Shown here in pieces: positions 9,561-18,900 of a stretch of DNA of 64,000 bases. How positions within the stretch are numbered: position 1 is the stretch's first letter; each line of letters begins with the position of its first letter. The position numbers and the translations under genes are program-made. This stretch comes from Synechococcales cyanobacterium S06 (GTDB taxonomy: Bacteria; Cyanobacteriota; Cyanobacteriia; Cyanobacteriales; JAABRE01). Location of the stretch: contig JAABRE010000010.1 of the NCBI GenBank assembly GCA_011391125.1, positions 1-64,000 on the forward strand, given 5' to 3'. The notes beneath the pieces are model-generated. The model was not told the DNA's origin. It made no database searches and saw only the letters and a program-made list of their open reading frames with translations.

Positions 9561-10421
9561 ATGTGGTTATTATTTGCTTTTTTAACAGCATTTTTTGAAT
9601 CTCTAAAAGATGTTACTTCTAAATTGGGTTTGAAAAATGTTAATGAATATGTGCTAACTTGGGCCATGTTTGCTTTTAGTCTCTTTTTACTATTACCTTT
9701 GTTATTTTTTATTGAGATTCCCAACTTAAATCAGCGGTTTTTTTTAGCTTTGATTTCTGGTGGTTTTATTAATATGATTGCTTTTCTTCTTTATACTAAA
9801 GCAATTAAGATATCTGATTTATCTGTAACTGTTCCCTTGGTAAGTTCTACTCCATTATTCTTGTTAGTAACTTCTCCTTTAATTGTTCAGGAATATTCCA
9901 CTTTTTCTGATGTAATTGGTATTATTTTAATTGTCATTGGTGCTTATTTTCTTAATCTTAAAACCCAAGAAAAAAACTATTTTGCCCCTTTTCAATCTTT
10001 ATTAACCCATAAGGGTTCTCAATATATGTTAGGTGTCGCCTTTTTATGGAGTTTTAGTGCGAATATTGATAAGGTTGGTGTGCAAAATTCTTCGACTCTC
10101 TTTTGGGCAATTTCTAACCATATTTTTCTTACTATTTGTATTTTTCCGATCGCCTTTTATCAAGCCAAAAATCTATTTTTATCCCAACTTAAAACCCATT
10201 TTTTTACCCTATTACCAATAGGTTTAACCCAAGGTTTTGTCATCTTATTTCAGATGAAGGCGATCGAAATTGCGTTAGTTTCTCAAGTAATATCTGTCAA
10301 AAGACTTAGTACCTTATTAAGTGTATTTTGGGGTTATTTACTATTTAAAGAAACCAATATTAAATCCAGGGCAATTGGTGCAACTATTATGATTTTAGGC
10401 GTAATTGTTATCAGTTTCTAA
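9561..10421 (+). CDS. EamA-type (DMT superfamily) membrane transporter
   Basis: The 286 residues contain about ten hydrophobic helices in two halves, each a five-helix EamA-like unit. The first half ends near residue 133 with IGIILIVIGAYFL, and the second ends with GATIMILGVIVISF. The conserved DMT-type segment VPLVSSTPLFLLV is in helix 3-4. These are inner-membrane metabolite/drug exporters; the substrate cannot be read from the sequence. The start ATG at 9561 is followed directly by the first helix. A palindromic repeat lies between its end and the convergent SPFH gene. Confidence 0.85.
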   Translation: MWLLFAFLTAFFESLKDVTSKLGLKNVNEYVLTWAMFAFSLFLLLPLLFFIEIPNLNQRFFLALISGGFINMIAFLLYTKAIKISDLSVTVPLVSSTPLFLLVTSPLIVQEYSTFSDVIGIILIVIGAYFLNLKTQEKNYFAPFQSLLTHKGSQYMLGVAFLWSFSANIDKVGVQNSSTLFWAISNHIFLTICIFPIAFYQAKNLFLSQLKTHFFTLLPIGLTQGFVILFQMKAIEIALVSQVISVKRLSTLLSVFWGYLLFKETNIKSRAIGATIMILGVIVISF

Positions 10422-10423
10422 AA

Positions 10424-10472
10424 GGTTCATTGTTGCGCTTTAGCGCTACCCGCTCGATAGACACAACAACAA
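10424..10472. repeat. GTTGTTGCGCTTTAGCGC palindromic repeat, degenerate copy
   Basis: The left arm TTGTTGCGCTTTAGCGCT is intact, while the right arm is reduced to CACAACAACAAAC. It sits between convergent genes and is one of seven family members in the window. Confidence 0.65.
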
Positions 10473-10476
10473 ACTT

Positions 10477-11373
10477 TTATTTTTCATTAAGAATGAGGGG
10501 CAATTTATCTTGGCCACCACCAATAATAATAATCTTAGTATTTTGAGATTCGGCTAACTTTTGAGTTGCTTCGATCGCCTTAAGTTTAATAATTTTATCT
10601 GTTAAACCTTCAGACAGGATTTTTTGAGCATCGGCAGTTCCTCTAGCTTCAACTATTTTCTTTTCGGCTTCTTTTTTCGCTTTAATTACTTCTAATTCGA
10701 TTTTTTGTGTTTCCTGTTCCATCGCAACTTTAGATTGAATTGCAGCTTGGATATTTTCTGGTAAAACAATATTTCTTAACAGTGTTTCTTCGACAATAAA
10801 ACCTAAAGGTTGTAATTCTGTGATCATAGCTTGAGCGAGACTTTGGGCAATTAGCACTCGTTTGTCGCCATAAATTTCCATCAGATTATAATTTGCTGTA
10901 GTTTGCCGAATCAAAGAACGAAAACGGGAAATAATAATTTCTTGTTGCTGGTTTTCTGTCCCGATTTTTTGAAAAACTTCCCCTGCTTTTTGAGGATCAA
11001 GGCGATATTGTAAACTAACATCTAATTTAAAACCTAAGCCTTCTTTAGAAGTTGAATCAACGGTTTCTTTAAGGTCTTGAATGCGCGTTGAATAGGTTTC
11101 TACTTCCGTCAAAGGATTCACCAAATAAACACCAGGATTAAGAGTCTGACTATCGACTTTACCAAGAGTTTCCTTAACTCCCACTTCTCCCGCCGGAATA
11201 ATCAAAGCAAAACGGCTGATAGTTTTCACTATAAAAAAAGCACTGCTTAAAACTCCAATTAACAAAGCTAGAGATTTAATTAATTGATTGTTGTTAATAT
11301 TATCTTTAGATTTAAAATTTAAAAATATTAACCAACTTACGAGAGCAGTAATTGCGGAAAAAATTAGTGACAT
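10477..11373 (-). CDS. SPFH/band 7 (prohibitin-like) membrane protein
   Basis: This is a prohibitin-like SPFH protein of about 298 residues. An N-terminal membrane segment (SLIFSAITALVSWLIFLNF, then a second hydrophobic stretch) is followed by the SPFH core beginning IPAGEVGVKETLGKV. A long charged helix (residues about 215-265) then leads to ILSEGLTDKIIKLKAIEATQ. Such proteins form ring-like scaffolds at membranes and often modulate proteases. The open frame extends upstream to 11472, but that extension translates a perfect-looking hairpin and overlaps the neighbour's stop, so I place the start at ATG 11371-11373. No clear Shine-Dalgarno is present. Confidence 0.85.
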   Translation of the reverse strand: MSLIFSAITALVSWLIFLNFKSKDNINNNQLIKSLALLIGVLSSAFFIVKTISRFALIIPAGEVGVKETLGKVDSQTLNPGVYLVNPLTEVETYSTRIQDLKETVDSTSKEGLGFKLDVSLQYRLDPQKAGEVFQKIGTENQQQEIIISRFRSLIRQTTANYNLMEIYGDKRVLIAQSLAQAMITELQPLGFIVEETLLRNIVLPENIQAAIQSKVAMEQETQKIELEVIKAKKEAEKKIVEARGTADAQKILSEGLTDKIIKLKAIEATQKLAESQNTKIIIIGGGQDKLPLILNEK

Positions 11374-11414
11374 AAAAACTTTTTTTTGTGTATAAAGAAG
11401 TAAGCATCCTATTA

Positions 11415-11463
11415 CCAATACTCGAAACATTTTAGCATCTCGTAAAAATGTTCCGAGTATTGG
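11415..11463. terminator. Long hairpin between two minus-strand genes
   Basis: CCAATACTCGAAACATTTTA at the left is almost the exact complement of the right arm ending GTTCCGAGTATTGG, with a loop of about 7 nt. It begins 8 bp after the stop of the 125-residue gene and precedes the SPFH gene. It is probably a terminator or RNA-stabilising structure, and it makes the longer SPFH start unlikely. Confidence 0.6.
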
Positions 11464-11471
11464 AGACGACA

Positions 11472-11849
11472 TTACTTCTTAATATCTTTAGCCATATTAC
11501 GGAACATATCCATACTATTATCTCCTCGACGACGTTCAGTATTACTTTTACTAGAAACGGGAACTTCTGGTGTCTTATTAGTAGTAGATTCACTCAGGGA
11601 AACTTCATTTTCTTTACTAATTTTTTGCTCAGTTGCTGATACCTCATTAACTAAAGCTGCACCTTTAGAACCCTTGACTTTAGGAAATGTTCTCTTAATG
11701 GTGACTTTTTTGCGCATATAATCCACATCACCCAAGGTTTGAGCTTCATCGGGGGTGAGGAAAAATGCTTCTTTGCTTTCTGTATTTTCTACAGGAAGGT
11801 CCGGTTCGTCGACATATTTGGTTTTATTTCCAATCCCGAATAATCCCAT
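11472..11849 (-). CDS. Conserved-looking hypothetical protein, 125 residues
   Basis: Not assigned to a named family. An ordered N-terminal half contains EAFFLTPDEAQTLGDVDYM, then a basic RKKVTIKRTFPKVK segment. The C-terminal half is low-complexity, rich in Ser, Thr, Glu and Lys, ending DMFRNMAKDIKK. There is no signal peptide or membrane helix. The compact ordered block followed by a disordered tail suggests a binding or adaptor protein, but this is inference. It has its own upstream region (11850-11963) and a strong hairpin after its stop. Confidence 0.55.
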   Translation of the reverse strand: MGLFGIGNKTKYVDEPDLPVENTESKEAFFLTPDEAQTLGDVDYMRKKVTIKRTFPKVKGSKGAALVNEVSATEQKISKENEVSLSESTTNKTPEVPVSSKSNTERRRGDNSMDMFRNMAKDIKK

Positions 11850-11963
11850 GAGTATGATCTCCTCTTTGTTCAGTGAATTTTGTTAAGATATATTACATAT
11901 TATCAAATTTAATGACAAAAAACCTAATTTAGCTGACAAATATGTTAAATCAAAACGTTTTGC

Positions 11964-12194
11964 CTAAAAATGACGCTTGATAATTAAAGACACTTGTTCT
12001 GGTTGAACCTGACGATAGTATGTTTCTTCGGGTAAAATCACCACCATCGGACCATTACCGCATTTTCCAAAACAATATTTTGTCCTTATGGCCAGATTTT
12101 CGGTTTTCTGTGCTTGAAATAGGCTCAAAATCCTTTTTGAGCCTTCTTTTTGACAAGTTTTTCCTTGACAAATAACCACTAATGTGCTAGTCAT
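11964..12194 (-). CDS. Thioredoxin-like [2Fe-2S] ferredoxin-domain protein
   Basis: This 76-residue protein has four cysteines at positions 9, 14, 41 and 45 in the pattern CxxxxC...CxxxC (CQGKTC and CFGKC), followed by GNGPMVVI. This is the thioredoxin-like [2Fe-2S] ferredoxin fold (NuoE/Shethna type) reduced to a single small domain. It is likely a soluble electron carrier or Fe-S sensor. It starts 5 bp after the stop of the upstream msrB gene on the same strand, so an operon with methionine sulfoxide reductase is likely, and a redox-repair role is plausible. Confidence 0.85.
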   Translation of the reverse strand: MTSTLVVICQGKTCQKEGSKRILSLFQAQKTENLAIRTKYCFGKCGNGPMVVILPEETYYRQVQPEQVSLIIKRHF

Positions 12195-12199
12195 TTTTC

Positions 12200-12679
12200 T
12201 TAAGCTGGAATGAATTTTAAAGCCAAACCATTGTTACAATAACGTTTTCCCGTGGGTTTTGGACCATCATTGAACACATGACCCTGATGACCACCACATC
12301 GAGCGCAATGGTATTCGGTGCGAGGATAAATCAACTTAAAATCGGTCTTTGTTTCAATGTGTCCGGCGATCGCCTGATAAAAACTGGGCCACCCCGTACC
12401 ACTATCGAATTTTGTGTCAGACTTGAACAATGGTAACTCACAACCAGCACAAATATAAGTACCGCTTCTTTTTTCGCGTTCGAGAGGACTAGAAAATGCC
12501 CTTTCGGTGGCTTCTGAGCGCAAAACTTGGTATTGTTGAGGAGTAAGTTTCTGTTTCCATTCGGCTTCTGAGAGATTCAGCTTGGTGATTTTGCCATTTT
12601 GAGCCGAACTATTTTGAGGATAGATGCTTAAAGCGACAGCCAGAAATGCAGTAGTAGTAAAAAAAGTGCGTCTATTCAT
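12200..12679 (-). CDS. msrB: Peptide-methionine (R)-S-oxide reductase MsrB, exported form
   Basis: The protein has 159 residues. The N-terminus MNRRTFFTTTAFLAVALSI resembles a twin-arginine leader (RRTFF) with a cleavage-like SSAQ site near residue 27, suggesting a periplasmic or lumenal enzyme. The mature part is a complete MsrB domain: zinc ligands CAGC and CARC, GTGWPSFY, and catalytic RYCNNGLAL near the C-terminus. It reduces methionine-R-sulfoxide in oxidised proteins. It forms an operon with the downstream small [2Fe-2S] protein. How reducing power crosses the membrane is not evident here. Confidence 0.93.
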   Translation of the reverse strand: MNRRTFFTTTAFLAVALSIYPQNSSAQNGKITKLNLSEAEWKQKLTPQQYQVLRSEATERAFSSPLEREKRSGTYICAGCELPLFKSDTKFDSGTGWPSFYQAIAGHIETKTDFKLIYPRTEYHCARCGGHQGHVFNDGPKPTGKRYCNNGLALKFIPA

Positions 12680-12723
12680 AATTTAAAGTCCAATTTTTTT
12701 CGATTATAACTATTATTAAAAGT

Positions 12724-13389
12724 CTAACTCAAGGAATCAAGTTGTAAATGAGATAACTTATTATAAGCATCATTAACATAACCAACACCCCTTAAAAAAC
12801 CAGTATTTGCTCCCGGACAAATATAAGTTAAACTCTCAGAATTAAAGCGAGCAATTAACTTTTTAAGACTGTTTAATTGTCGAGGCCAATGAAAAGTTTT
12901 AGCAGTTTGTAAAGGCCTAATTTCGCCATTTTGATTGAGTAATAAATGGCGGCCAGTGAACAAAATTCCACCAAATAAATTATAGTAAAAACAGGAGCTA
13001 CCAGGGGAAAAACCAGGAGTCCAGAGGGCAAAACCGTGGGAATCAAGGGGCAATTCTTCTTGAAAAGATGTTACCGTAATTTCAGGCAATAAATAAGCTT
13101 CTTGTTCTTGAATTACAACCTTACAGTTAAAAAATTGTTGCATTTCCTTAACTTTTTTGCCAATGCCATTCCGATGTGTTATAAATAACCAATGCACTCC
13201 GCCTTGACTGACGAGAAAATCTTGCGTAGTTGGGTCCCAGATAGGGCAATCAATCAAAATATTACCGCTTTTTTCGCTGATGAAATAGGAAGTACCCCCT
13301 AAAGTTTCTCGATTGGGGGAAAAGGCAAAAATATTGTCAAAAATTTGACGAGGTAATTTACTCGAATGTTGGGATAAATTCACGGGCAT
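12724..13389 (-). CDS. MBL-fold metallohydrolase-like protein with degraded metal site
   Basis: The 221 residues have a metallo-beta-lactamase-like layout: a beta-strand start with GGTSYFI and ILIDCP, a motif-II position, a TPG segment and a final His/Gly region. The expected HxHxDH is replaced by THRNGIGK, and the usual TPGHTPGS reads TPGFSPGSS, so two metal ligands are missing. It is therefore probably a non-catalytic or altered MBL protein. It has no signal peptide and is not closely coupled to msrB (44 bp gap). Fold assignment rests on motif positions and is moderately secure. Confidence 0.7.
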   Translation of the reverse strand: MPVNLSQHSSKLPRQIFDNIFAFSPNRETLGGTSYFISEKSGNILIDCPIWDPTTQDFLVSQGGVHWLFITHRNGIGKKVKEMQQFFNCKVVIQEQEAYLLPEITVTSFQEELPLDSHGFALWTPGFSPGSSCFYYNLFGGILFTGRHLLLNQNGEIRPLQTAKTFHWPRQLNSLKKLIARFNSESLTYICPGANTGFLRGVGYVNDAYNKLSHLQLDSLS

Positions 13390-13482
13390 TGTTTTAAAAT
13401 ATTAGTATAGGTTGTAAACCGAAATTGCAGACAATTATTGTAGATTATATCCTTTCTCTTGCACAAATTCAATTTATTAATT

Positions 13483-14958
13483 ATGGAAATATTGCTAGTT
13501 TTCTTATTACTTAGTATCTTTGCCTATTTTATGGTAAAAAATAACGCCAAAGGCAGAACCAAAACACCAATTTGGTTACTTTGGTTAGTAATGATTGCTC
13601 CTGCTTTAATTTGGACAATTTGGATACTTTTATTCGGTGAAAAAACACCAATTCCCCCAGTTTTAGTCTTCTTACCTGTGTTAATTTCTCCTTTTTTATA
13701 TTGGTGGTTAGTTGAATTAGGTCAAGGAAAACCTGAGCTTAAAAATAGTCAAACTTCTCCAGATTTTAATCTCACAGAAGATAATTTTTATCCCAAAGTT
13801 ATTCAATCTAAACCTATTACCAATAACGAAGAAAATGAGCTTAAAAACTGTTTTCCTTGGGGTATCTATTATTTACAAAATATTGATTATCGTCCCCAGG
13901 CTATTCTGTGTCGGGGAAAACTTCGAGTTGCGGGGGAAATTGCCTATAAAACGATTCAGAAAAATGTGGAACAAGTATTTGGCGATCGCTTCATAGTTTT
14001 ATTTCAAGAAAGCTTACAAGGACAACCATTTTTCGCCCTAGTTCCTAATCCTTGGGCGAAAGGTCAAGCGGATTATATTGAACCGATAACGAGGCCATTT
14101 TTTGCTTTTAGTTTATTATTTATCACCCTATTTACTACCACTTTAATAGGAACAGAAATTAGTGGTATTTCCCTTGAACAAATACAAAGTAATTCCGGTT
14201 TATTAATACATGGATTACCCTATAGTTTAGGTTTAATTTGTATTTTAGGAGTCCATGAATTAAGCCATTATTTTGCAGCAATTCATTACAAAATTAAAAC
14301 CAGTTTACCTTATTTTATCCCGATTCCTTTTTTCCTTGGCACATTTGGCGCTTTTATCTCAATGCGTAGTCCTGTACCCCATCGAAAAGCTTTATTTGAT
14401 GTGGGAATTGCTGGACCAATTGGCGGTTTAATTGTTACTATTCCCCTCTTAATTTGGGGACTTTCCTTATCAGAAATAGTCCCCTTAGCTGATAAGTCTA
14501 GTTTGCTTAGTTTTGAGGCACTAAATCCTCGTTTTTCCTTCCTATTAACTGTCTTAACTAAGTTAGCGATTGGTAGGGAATTTCTCCCTGAAACTGCGAT
14601 TAATTTGCATCCTTTAGCGGTTGCTGGCTATCTTGGTTTAATCATCACAGCCTTAAATTTAATGCCCATTGGTTCTTTAGATGGTGGTCATATTGTTCAT
14701 GCAATGTTCGGTCAAAAAAATGCTGTTTTAATTGGACAAATTACTCGTTTATTAATGTTTATTTTGGCCTTTACTCAAGCTGATTTTTTACTTTGGGCGA
14801 TCATTTTATTGTTAATGCCAATTATTGATCAACCGGCCTTGAATGATGTTACTGAATTGGATAATAAACGAGATTTTTTGGGTTTATTTTGCTTAGGATT
14901 ATTGGTGATAATTCTTTTACCTGTACCCGGTGCTATTTCTAGTTTATTACATATTTAA
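13483..14958 (+). CDS. Site-2 protease family membrane metalloprotease
   Basis: This protein of about 491 residues has multiple transmembrane helices, zinc-binding HELSH in GVHELSHYFAA, and the distal Asp motif GSLDGGH with an upstream LNLMP. It belongs to the large S2P class resembling chloroplast EGY proteins, with a soluble N-terminal region (about residues 90-205) before the catalytic membrane core. Such enzymes cut substrates within the membrane, often in regulated intramembrane proteolysis. An upstream TTG at 13459 is in frame, but the ATG at 13483 directly before the first helix is a better start. No substrate or anti-sigma factor is adjacent. Confidence 0.9.
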   Translation: MEILLVFLLLSIFAYFMVKNNAKGRTKTPIWLLWLVMIAPALIWTIWILLFGEKTPIPPVLVFLPVLISPFLYWWLVELGQGKPELKNSQTSPDFNLTEDNFYPKVIQSKPITNNEENELKNCFPWGIYYLQNIDYRPQAILCRGKLRVAGEIAYKTIQKNVEQVFGDRFIVLFQESLQGQPFFALVPNPWAKGQADYIEPITRPFFAFSLLFITLFTTTLIGTEISGISLEQIQSNSGLLIHGLPYSLGLICILGVHELSHYFAAIHYKIKTSLPYFIPIPFFLGTFGAFISMRSPVPHRKALFDVGIAGPIGGLIVTIPLLIWGLSLSEIVPLADKSSLLSFEALNPRFSFLLTVLTKLAIGREFLPETAINLHPLAVAGYLGLIITALNLMPIGSLDGGHIVHAMFGQKNAVLIGQITRLLMFILAFTQADFLLWAIILLLMPIIDQPALNDVTELDNKRDFLGLFCLGLLVIILLPVPGAISSLLHI

Positions 14959-14987
14959 GAAAATCTCACGCACTCGAAGCAAAGAAG

Positions 14988-15008
14988 AACCCTAAGATAT
15001 TTAGGGTT
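14988..15008 (+). terminator. Hairpin after the site-2 protease gene
   Basis: AACCCTAA, a 5-nt GATAT loop and TTAGGGTT form a perfect 8-bp hairpin about 30 bp past the stop. No strong T tract follows directly, so intrinsic termination is possible but not certain. Confidence 0.5.
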
Positions 15009-15161
15009 AGGATCATTTATTTTTGTGCCGAAAACTTTTTTCCTAGGATAATTAATTGGTTTGAAAAAGGTTTTTTGAAGACCAATGTCGTGGTTGATTT
15101 TTTTTACTTATAGTAAACGGAATCATCGAGTTTCGCTCATTGGTCTTTTATTTGTTTTTGA

Positions 15162-15887
15162 CTATTGAGAAGATTTGCCTTTTGCTTTAATTGCTAAACC
15201 GAACAATGTTAATAAACCAAATATAGCAGAAGGTTCAGGGACTGTGGTGGAAGAATTTGTTAACTTAACATTATCAATTAATAAAGCCGAATTAACAGCC
15301 GTATCTCCACCACCTGTTAAATCGACATCCACAACTCCAAAACCTAAAGTATAAGTTCCCCCCGAAGTGAATGTATAAGAATAGGGTTGATAACCGGTTT
15401 CTTTAGCTAAATAAGAAAAAGAATTCGGACTATTAGGAAGTAAATTAGATTCGGTATTTGCTAAAGATATTAAGGAATTATTAAGAGTAAAAAAGGCAAA
15501 ATCATTGTAAGTTTGATCGGGTTCATTATCTGTTAAAAAATTCCAATCAAAGGTTAAAATATCTCCATTATTAACAGTAATTGATTGTTTAATTGCCGAA
15601 CCTTCGGTAACATTTAATAAAGTCCCTGTTGTTAATCCTAAAAAATTTTCTAAATTAGTAGCATTTACTCCTGTTGTATCCTGAAGGGTTTGTAAAACTG
15701 CTTGATAATTTCCCTGAGTTGGTGTAACATTAAAATTTGAATCCTCAACTGTTGTTTGACCAGTAGTTATCCAATTATTTAAACCATCTTCAAAACTATT
15801 ATTTAACACCGCAGCTTGAGCAATTTTAGCAGGTAAAAATGACAATCCTAAGACCATTGATAAACCTAAAAGTGATTGCTTTAACAT
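15162..15887 (-). CDS. PEP-CTERM sorting-domain protein
   Basis: The protein has 241 residues. An N-terminal signal peptide (MLKQSLLGLSMVLGLSFLPA, cleavage near AQA) leads to a beta-rich body containing NNSFEDGLNNWITTG, the start typical of extracellular carbohydrate-binding-like jelly-roll domains. The C-terminus is a canonical PEP-CTERM tail: VPEPSAIFGLLTLFGLAIK followed by a basic end. Such proteins are processed by an exosortase and destined for the cell surface or exopolysaccharide. No exosortase gene is in this window. It lies downstream of the giant RTX-type protein on the same strand. Confidence 0.85.
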   Translation of the reverse strand: MLKQSLLGLSMVLGLSFLPAKIAQAAVLNNSFEDGLNNWITTGQTTVEDSNFNVTPTQGNYQAVLQTLQDTTGVNATNLENFLGLTTGTLLNVTEGSAIKQSITVNNGDILTFDWNFLTDNEPDQTYNDFAFFTLNNSLISLANTESNLLPNSPNSFSYLAKETGYQPYSYTFTSGGTYTLGFGVVDVDLTGGGDTAVNSALLIDNVKLTNSSTTVPEPSAIFGLLTLFGLAIKAKGKSSQ

Positions 15888-15939
15888 TATTTTTTCTCCT
15901 TTTTATTAATAAATTTGGGTGGCATTACCACCCACTAAA

Positions 15940-18900
15940 TTACGCTTGAATCAAGACATCATTAGCGTTTAAATTGCCGTTTAAAGTAGCAAATAAACCA
16001 CCACTACCTAACCCGTCTGTAACACCATTTTGGTTATAGAAAAGATTACCTGTAGCCGGGTTATAAATGATTTTGGCACTACTAGAACCGGCTAAATTAT
16101 CATCATTAATAAGCGCAAATTCTGATGTTTGTAAATTGCCACCAATTGCACTGGCAATAGCCGCAAAAGAGGTTTTACTAAGAGCAATTTGGTCACTTCC
16201 CGATGTCAAATCAGTGATGGTATCAACCCCAAATGCGCTCGTATTGAAAACTGCACCACTACCAAAGAGGAAGCGATCGACACCTGCTCCGCCGGTTAAT
16301 AAGTCATCTCCAGCTCCACCGATGAGGGTATCGTTACCACCTTCACCGAGGAGAATGTCCTGACCGCCAAGTCCTTTGAGTAGATTATTACCACTATTTC
16401 CCGTGATGAGGTTATCAAGTCCATTACCAGTACCAGTAATATTGCCACTTCCCGTTAAAATGAGGTCTTCGAGATTAGCAGTTAAGGTATGATTAACAAC
16501 AGATTTGACGATATCTTGACCTTCGCTGGCATTTTCAATGACGACATCACGAATACTATCGATGATATAGGTATCGTTTCCATCTCCACCTAATAAACGG
16601 TCATTTCCACTTCCACCATCCAGAATATCGTTGCCTGTACCACCAAGGATCGAATCATCACCATCGCCGCCATCAACAATATCATCGCCTCCACCCGCAT
16701 TAAAACTGTCATTACCAGCCAACAAATCGGCGTAATCGTTGCCACTTGTACCGGACGCAACATCAACCCCGGCGGTATAGGGAAATTCTGTCAAGTTATT
16801 CAGGTTAATGGCAATAGTTTGAGCAATGCTGGTATTTGTACCATCACTGACAGTCAAAGTTAGGTTAAAGAGGGGATTAGTTTCAAAATCCAGGGCTGCT
16901 GTATTATTAACCGTAATCACCCCAGTGGTAGCATTAATGGCAAAACCATTGAGATTATTACCGTTGGTAATAGCCCACGAAGCTAAGCTATTGTTTTCCA
17001 CATCGGTGGCCAGGACTGTACCAACAACCGTACCATTTTTGGTATTTTCATTGAGGGAGTAACTTTGACCAGAGGTAATGACAGGTGCTTCGTTAACATT
17101 ATTAATCCCAATGGTCAAAGTTTTCTCAAAAGTTAAACTACCTTGATCTGTAGTTCCTACTCGGATGTTATAACTACTTTTGGTCTCAAAATCAGGGGAA
17201 TTATTAATCTGAAGTTGATTGTTAACGATGGTAAATGAACTATTATCTGTACTACCTGTACCACTAACCAAACTATAGGTAAAAGTATTGCCTGTGTCAG
17301 GATCAGTGGTGCTAAATGTACCAACGACTGTATTAGCAGCCACGTTTTCATTAACAGTGGTAGCACTGAGGGTTAAATCAGTGGGTGTTTCGTTAACATT
17401 TTCGTTAACATCATTAATCCCGATGGTCAACTGTTTCTCAAAAGTTAAACTACCTTGATCTGTAGTTCCTACTCGGATGTTATAACTACTTTTGGTCTCA
17501 AAGTCAGGGGAATTATTAATTTGAAGTTGATTGCTAACAATGGTAAATGAACTATTATCTGTACTACCTGTACCACTAACCAAACTATAGGTAAAAGTAT
17601 TGCCTGTATCAGGATCTGTTGTGCTAAATGTACCAATGTCGGTATCAGCAGCCACGTTTTCATTAACGGTGGTAGCTGAAAGGGTTAAATCGGTGGGTGT
17701 TTCGTTGACGTTACTAACATTGACGGAGAAGGCTTCGCTATAGGTTAATGCGCCATCGGAGGATTTGAGGTTAATACTGTAGCTGGTTTTGGTTTCAAAG
17801 TCGGGACTGGCTCCAATATAGAAGAGTTCGGTACTATTGCGAATTTCAAAGTTACCTGCGTCTGTTCCTTCAACAGTGAGGACGTTGTTATTGCCTGTGG
17901 TGTCAGGGTCGGTGATGGTAATATTGCCAATTTTAAGGCCTGTACCAATAACTGTATTTTCAGTAATGGTATTGGCAGAAAGGCTTAAGTCGGTGGGGGC
18001 GGTGTTTGACGGTGCTGAACCCGAAAGGATTGCACCCACCGAGGGCGTAGAGCTGGCAGTGGTGCTGTTAATATCCTGAACCAGCATGGTGCCAGTCGCC
18101 GTGCCATCAGTGATCCACAGCTCCGCGCCGTGCGTGGCATCAGTGGCACTGAACAGCACTCGGCCATCACCCAGGAGTCTGAAATTGCTAGGAGAAGAGT
18201 TGCCGGATCCTGGATTTATGTCCTTAAGCAGCAGTGTTCCGGCTGTAGTTCCATCCGAAATCCATAGCTCCGTGCCATTTACGCCATCGTTGGCACTGAA
18301 CAAGGCACTGCCATTGCCCAGAGCGGTTAAACTCGATGGAGTGGAGCTGTTAGTGCCAGGATTTAGATCCTGCACACTGGTGCCGGCCGCAGTACCGTCA
18401 GTCACCCACAACTCGGCACCATAAGTGCTGTTGCTATTATTAGTGAACAGCATTTTGCCATTGCCCAGGGGCGTGAGGTTCTGAATGGAAGCATCAAAAA
18501 CGCCAGGAGTGGTATCCATGAGCAGCTGGGTTCCTGCTGCCGTGCCATCGGTGACCCACAACTCGATACCCACCACGCCATCATCGGCGGTAAATATGGC
18601 CCTGCCAGGGGTCAACAGGGTGAATTTGTTGGGGTTGGAATTACCTGTGCCTGGCTTAATATTTTTAAGCAGAACAGTCCCCCCCGCTGTGCCATCGGTA
18701 ATCCACGGTTCCGTGCCGTTGGTGCTATCCCCAGCATTGAACAGCACTTTGCCGTTGCCCAGTGAGAACAATAGTTGGGGTGAAGAACTGAGTCCTCCCG
18801 TATAAATATTCTTTACCAGCGTGGTTCCCGCTGTGGTGCCGTTGGTAATCCACAGTTCAGTGCCATTGGTGCCATCGTTGGCGGCAAATAGTGCTGTGCC

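Noticed and set aside
11374-11472. Longer start of the SPFH protein at 11472
   Set aside because: The extra residues are translated from a hairpin between two genes and overlap the neighbour's stop codon; the first helix begins at the ATG at 11373.
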